From positions 1 through 49,544 of the forward strand of contig JBBQFC010000019.1 of the NCBI GenBank assembly GCA_038321615.1: a stretch of 49,544 bases of DNA. The letters are read 5' to 3'. The notes under the pieces were generated by a model. It was not told the DNA's origin, made no database searches, and saw only the letters and a program-made list of their open reading frames with translations. This document shows positions 48,747-49,544 of this stretch, one piece after another. The position numbers were made by a program, and so were the translations under genes. Numbering within the stretch: position 1 is the stretch's first letter; each line of letters begins with the position of its first letter. This DNA is from JBBQFC01 sp038321615 (GTDB lineage Bacteria > Bacteroidota > Bacteroidia > Flavobacteriales_D > Cryomorphaceae).

Positions 48747-48992
48747 TCACTTCCTAAGCCGCAAGAAAGGTAGGACATTACTCCAATCGATTCCAAATGC
48801 TTTGAGAGATGAAATAAGAATCATCGACGCAGCAAGTTCGTCTAAGTTTCCGATTATAGGCAGGTTGTCAGGTATTTCAATCACGCCGAAACTTAAGTTC
48901 ATTAAATAAAGCACCGACAAGGCTGCGGTGATTCCGGCCTTTATTTTGGCTGATTTCGAATATGTTGCAGGCTCCGGACGCTGATTTTCCAA
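48747..48992 (-). CDS. DUF1232 (YkvA-like) small membrane protein
   Basis: 81 residues. AALSVLYLMNLSFGVIEIPDNLPIIGNLDELAASMILISSLKAFGID fits the DUF1232 pattern 'YL..P.D.IPD..P.iG.lDD', with one or two hydrophobic segments. Function unknown. It lies 28 bp upstream of the tRNA-binding gene on the same strand. Confidence 0.7.
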   Translation of the reverse strand: MENQRPEPATYSKSAKIKAGITAALSVLYLMNLSFGVIEIPDNLPIIGNLDELAASMILISSLKAFGIDWSNVLPFLRLRK

Positions 48993-49112
48993 GAATTGTG
49001 GCTTGAGTGTTCGAATTTAAAGCTATTTCTCCTAATTCCAGACGGCACTCATATTTGTAGTTCAAATACGAACGAGCTCACTGCCTTTGGTAGCCCAAAA
49101 CCGAAAACAAGA

Positions 49113-49138
49113 AATCCAGCTGAGAGAGCAGCTGGATT
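49113..49138. other. 10-bp inverted repeat, possible terminator
   Basis: AATCCAGCTG-AGAGAG-CAGCTGGATT, perfect 10-bp stem, 6-nt loop. On the minus strand it is followed by TTCTTGTTTT, a loose T-rich tract, so it may end transcription coming from the dockerin-repeat gene. Confidence 0.5.
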
Positions 49139-49242
49139 GAATTTCAATATTACTCAACCTATTATTGAGCTATAGGCACACTTAGGCATTTTACGTATTG
49201 GTGGCCAATAAGTCGGTACCCAATTCGAAACTTCACAAGGCA

Positions 49243-49289
49243 AAACCACCATGCGAGCCGCCCTGAATGGGCGGCTCGCATGGTGGTTT
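49243..49289. terminator. Exceptionally long perfect hairpin (21-bp stem)
   Basis: Arms 49243-49263 and 49269-49289 are perfectly complementary with a 5-nt loop (TGAAT). Arms begin AAACCACCATGCGAGCC and contain the GCCGCCC/GGGCGGC core seen in the other terminators of this window. It lies 45 bp after the stop of the minus-strand dockerin gene; only four T follow the stem. Confidence 0.7.
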
Positions 49290-49333
49290 GGTTATTCTGA
49301 TTCTTGTTTTGTTTTGCTTTGTTTCACTTGTGG

Positions 49334-49544
49334 TTAAAGCGGAGCCGTAGCACCGCTTTGGGCGAAGCCCGCATTTAAGAGAGAAACGTCGCTCAGGTTC
49401 ACACTTCCAGAGCAGTTCAAGTCAGCTAAAGGATTATAGTTTCCAGAAGATGTTGTACTACCGAACGAAGCATTTACCAAGGATACATCCGGAAGGTTAA
49501 TGACGTTGTTATTATTCACATCGCCATTGATGATAACACCTAGT
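49334..49544 (-). CDS. C-terminal end of a dockerin-repeat protein (runs off window)
   Basis: Open to the window edge, 69 codons to the stop. Two dockerin-type repeats are visible: GVIINGDVNNNNVINLPDVSLVN and LADLNCSGSVNLSDVSLLNAGF, each with the calcium-loop spacing D-x-N-x-x-[GN]-x-[IV]-N-x-x-D. The protein ends in SGATAPL soon after. In Bacteroidota such C-terminal dockerin-like pairs occur on large secreted proteins; cellulosome function is not implied. The N-terminal part lies beyond 49544. Confidence 0.75.
   Translation of the reverse strand, partial: LGVIINGDVNNNNVINLPDVSLVNASFGSTTSSGNYNPLADLNCSGSVNLSDVSLLNAGFAQSGATAPL

Larger units (their letters stand above)
48993..49333. other. Intergenic region with two hairpins, no gene
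   Basis: The 341-bp gap between the dockerin-repeat gene and the DUF1232 gene contains two inverted repeats (49113-49138 and 49243-49289, listed separately) and no convincing frame. Confidence 0.6.

Noticed and set aside
49334..49544. Cellulosome component
   Set aside because: Dockerin-type calcium repeats occur on many secreted Bacteroidota proteins; no cohesin or glycoside hydrolase is visible.

Overview
The window looks like chromosomal DNA of a member of the Bacteroidota, most likely a Flavobacteriales-type gliding bacterium. This rests on a gldF-gldG gliding-motility pair, C-terminal sorting domains of the type IX secretion system (T9SS), a TonB-dependent receptor, several small beta-barrel proteins, LxxC-type lipoproteins, and promoter -7 boxes of the Bacteroidota form TAnnTTTG in place of E. 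coli -10 boxes. I cannot name family or genus. I see no tRNA, rRNA, insertion sequence, prophage or CRISPR array.

Layout. 1-5020 (minus): partial MuiA-like protein, an SDR reductase, a stand-alone SET-domain protein, and a two-gene glycosyltransferase operon. 5187-7384 (plus): SulP transporter plus beta-carbonic anhydrase. 7498-13229: secreted esterase with TPRs, a DUF3784/PH gene split by an in-frame stop, a vanadium-haloperoxidase-like lipoprotein with a small lipoprotein partner, another SDR and a rhodanese. 13216-16890 (plus): DUF2064 transferase, type II NADH dehydrogenase, and an ECF sigma factor overlapped by a membrane protein with PKD and T9SS/gliding C-terminal domains. 16874-25768 (minus): DUF3810 metalloprotease-like protein, prolyl oligopeptidase, small membrane protein, TPR protein, miaA, pRiA4b ORF-3-like protein, outer-membrane barrel, lysA and an FAD oxidoreductase. 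25848-30658: coiled-coil protein, Gre-like factor, three adjacent decaying genes, a HerA-like ATPase and a repeat protein with an in-frame stop. 31214-35203 (plus): DPP III, KAS III, DUF4349 lipoprotein. 35228-39922 (minus): barrel protein, broken T9SS gene, VIT-type transporter, a 36-bp tandem repeat, uvrB. 40079-48376 (plus): His-rich protein, TonB receptor, small genes, gldF-gldG-DUF4340-dnaN. 48377-49544 (minus): tRNA-binding protein, DUF1232 protein, and the end of a dockerin-repeat protein.

The core genes (dnaN, uvrB, miaA, lysA, gldFG) are intact. The small accessory genes carry a surprising number of lesions: in-frame stops at 9348, 27480, 27630, 30542, 36603 and 36825, frameshifts near 27450 and 28362, and loss of zinc ligands at 27758-28051. 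This is either pseudogene formation or sequence error, and is the most distinctive property of the window. The most interesting functional unit is the sigma/PKD/T9SS-CTD pair at 15267-16890. It could couple transcription to envelope or T9SS status. That is inference.

All family assignments come from reading motifs by eye; no database search was possible. Start codons were moved downstream of the longest frame where a signal peptide, family N-terminus or promoter box supported it.
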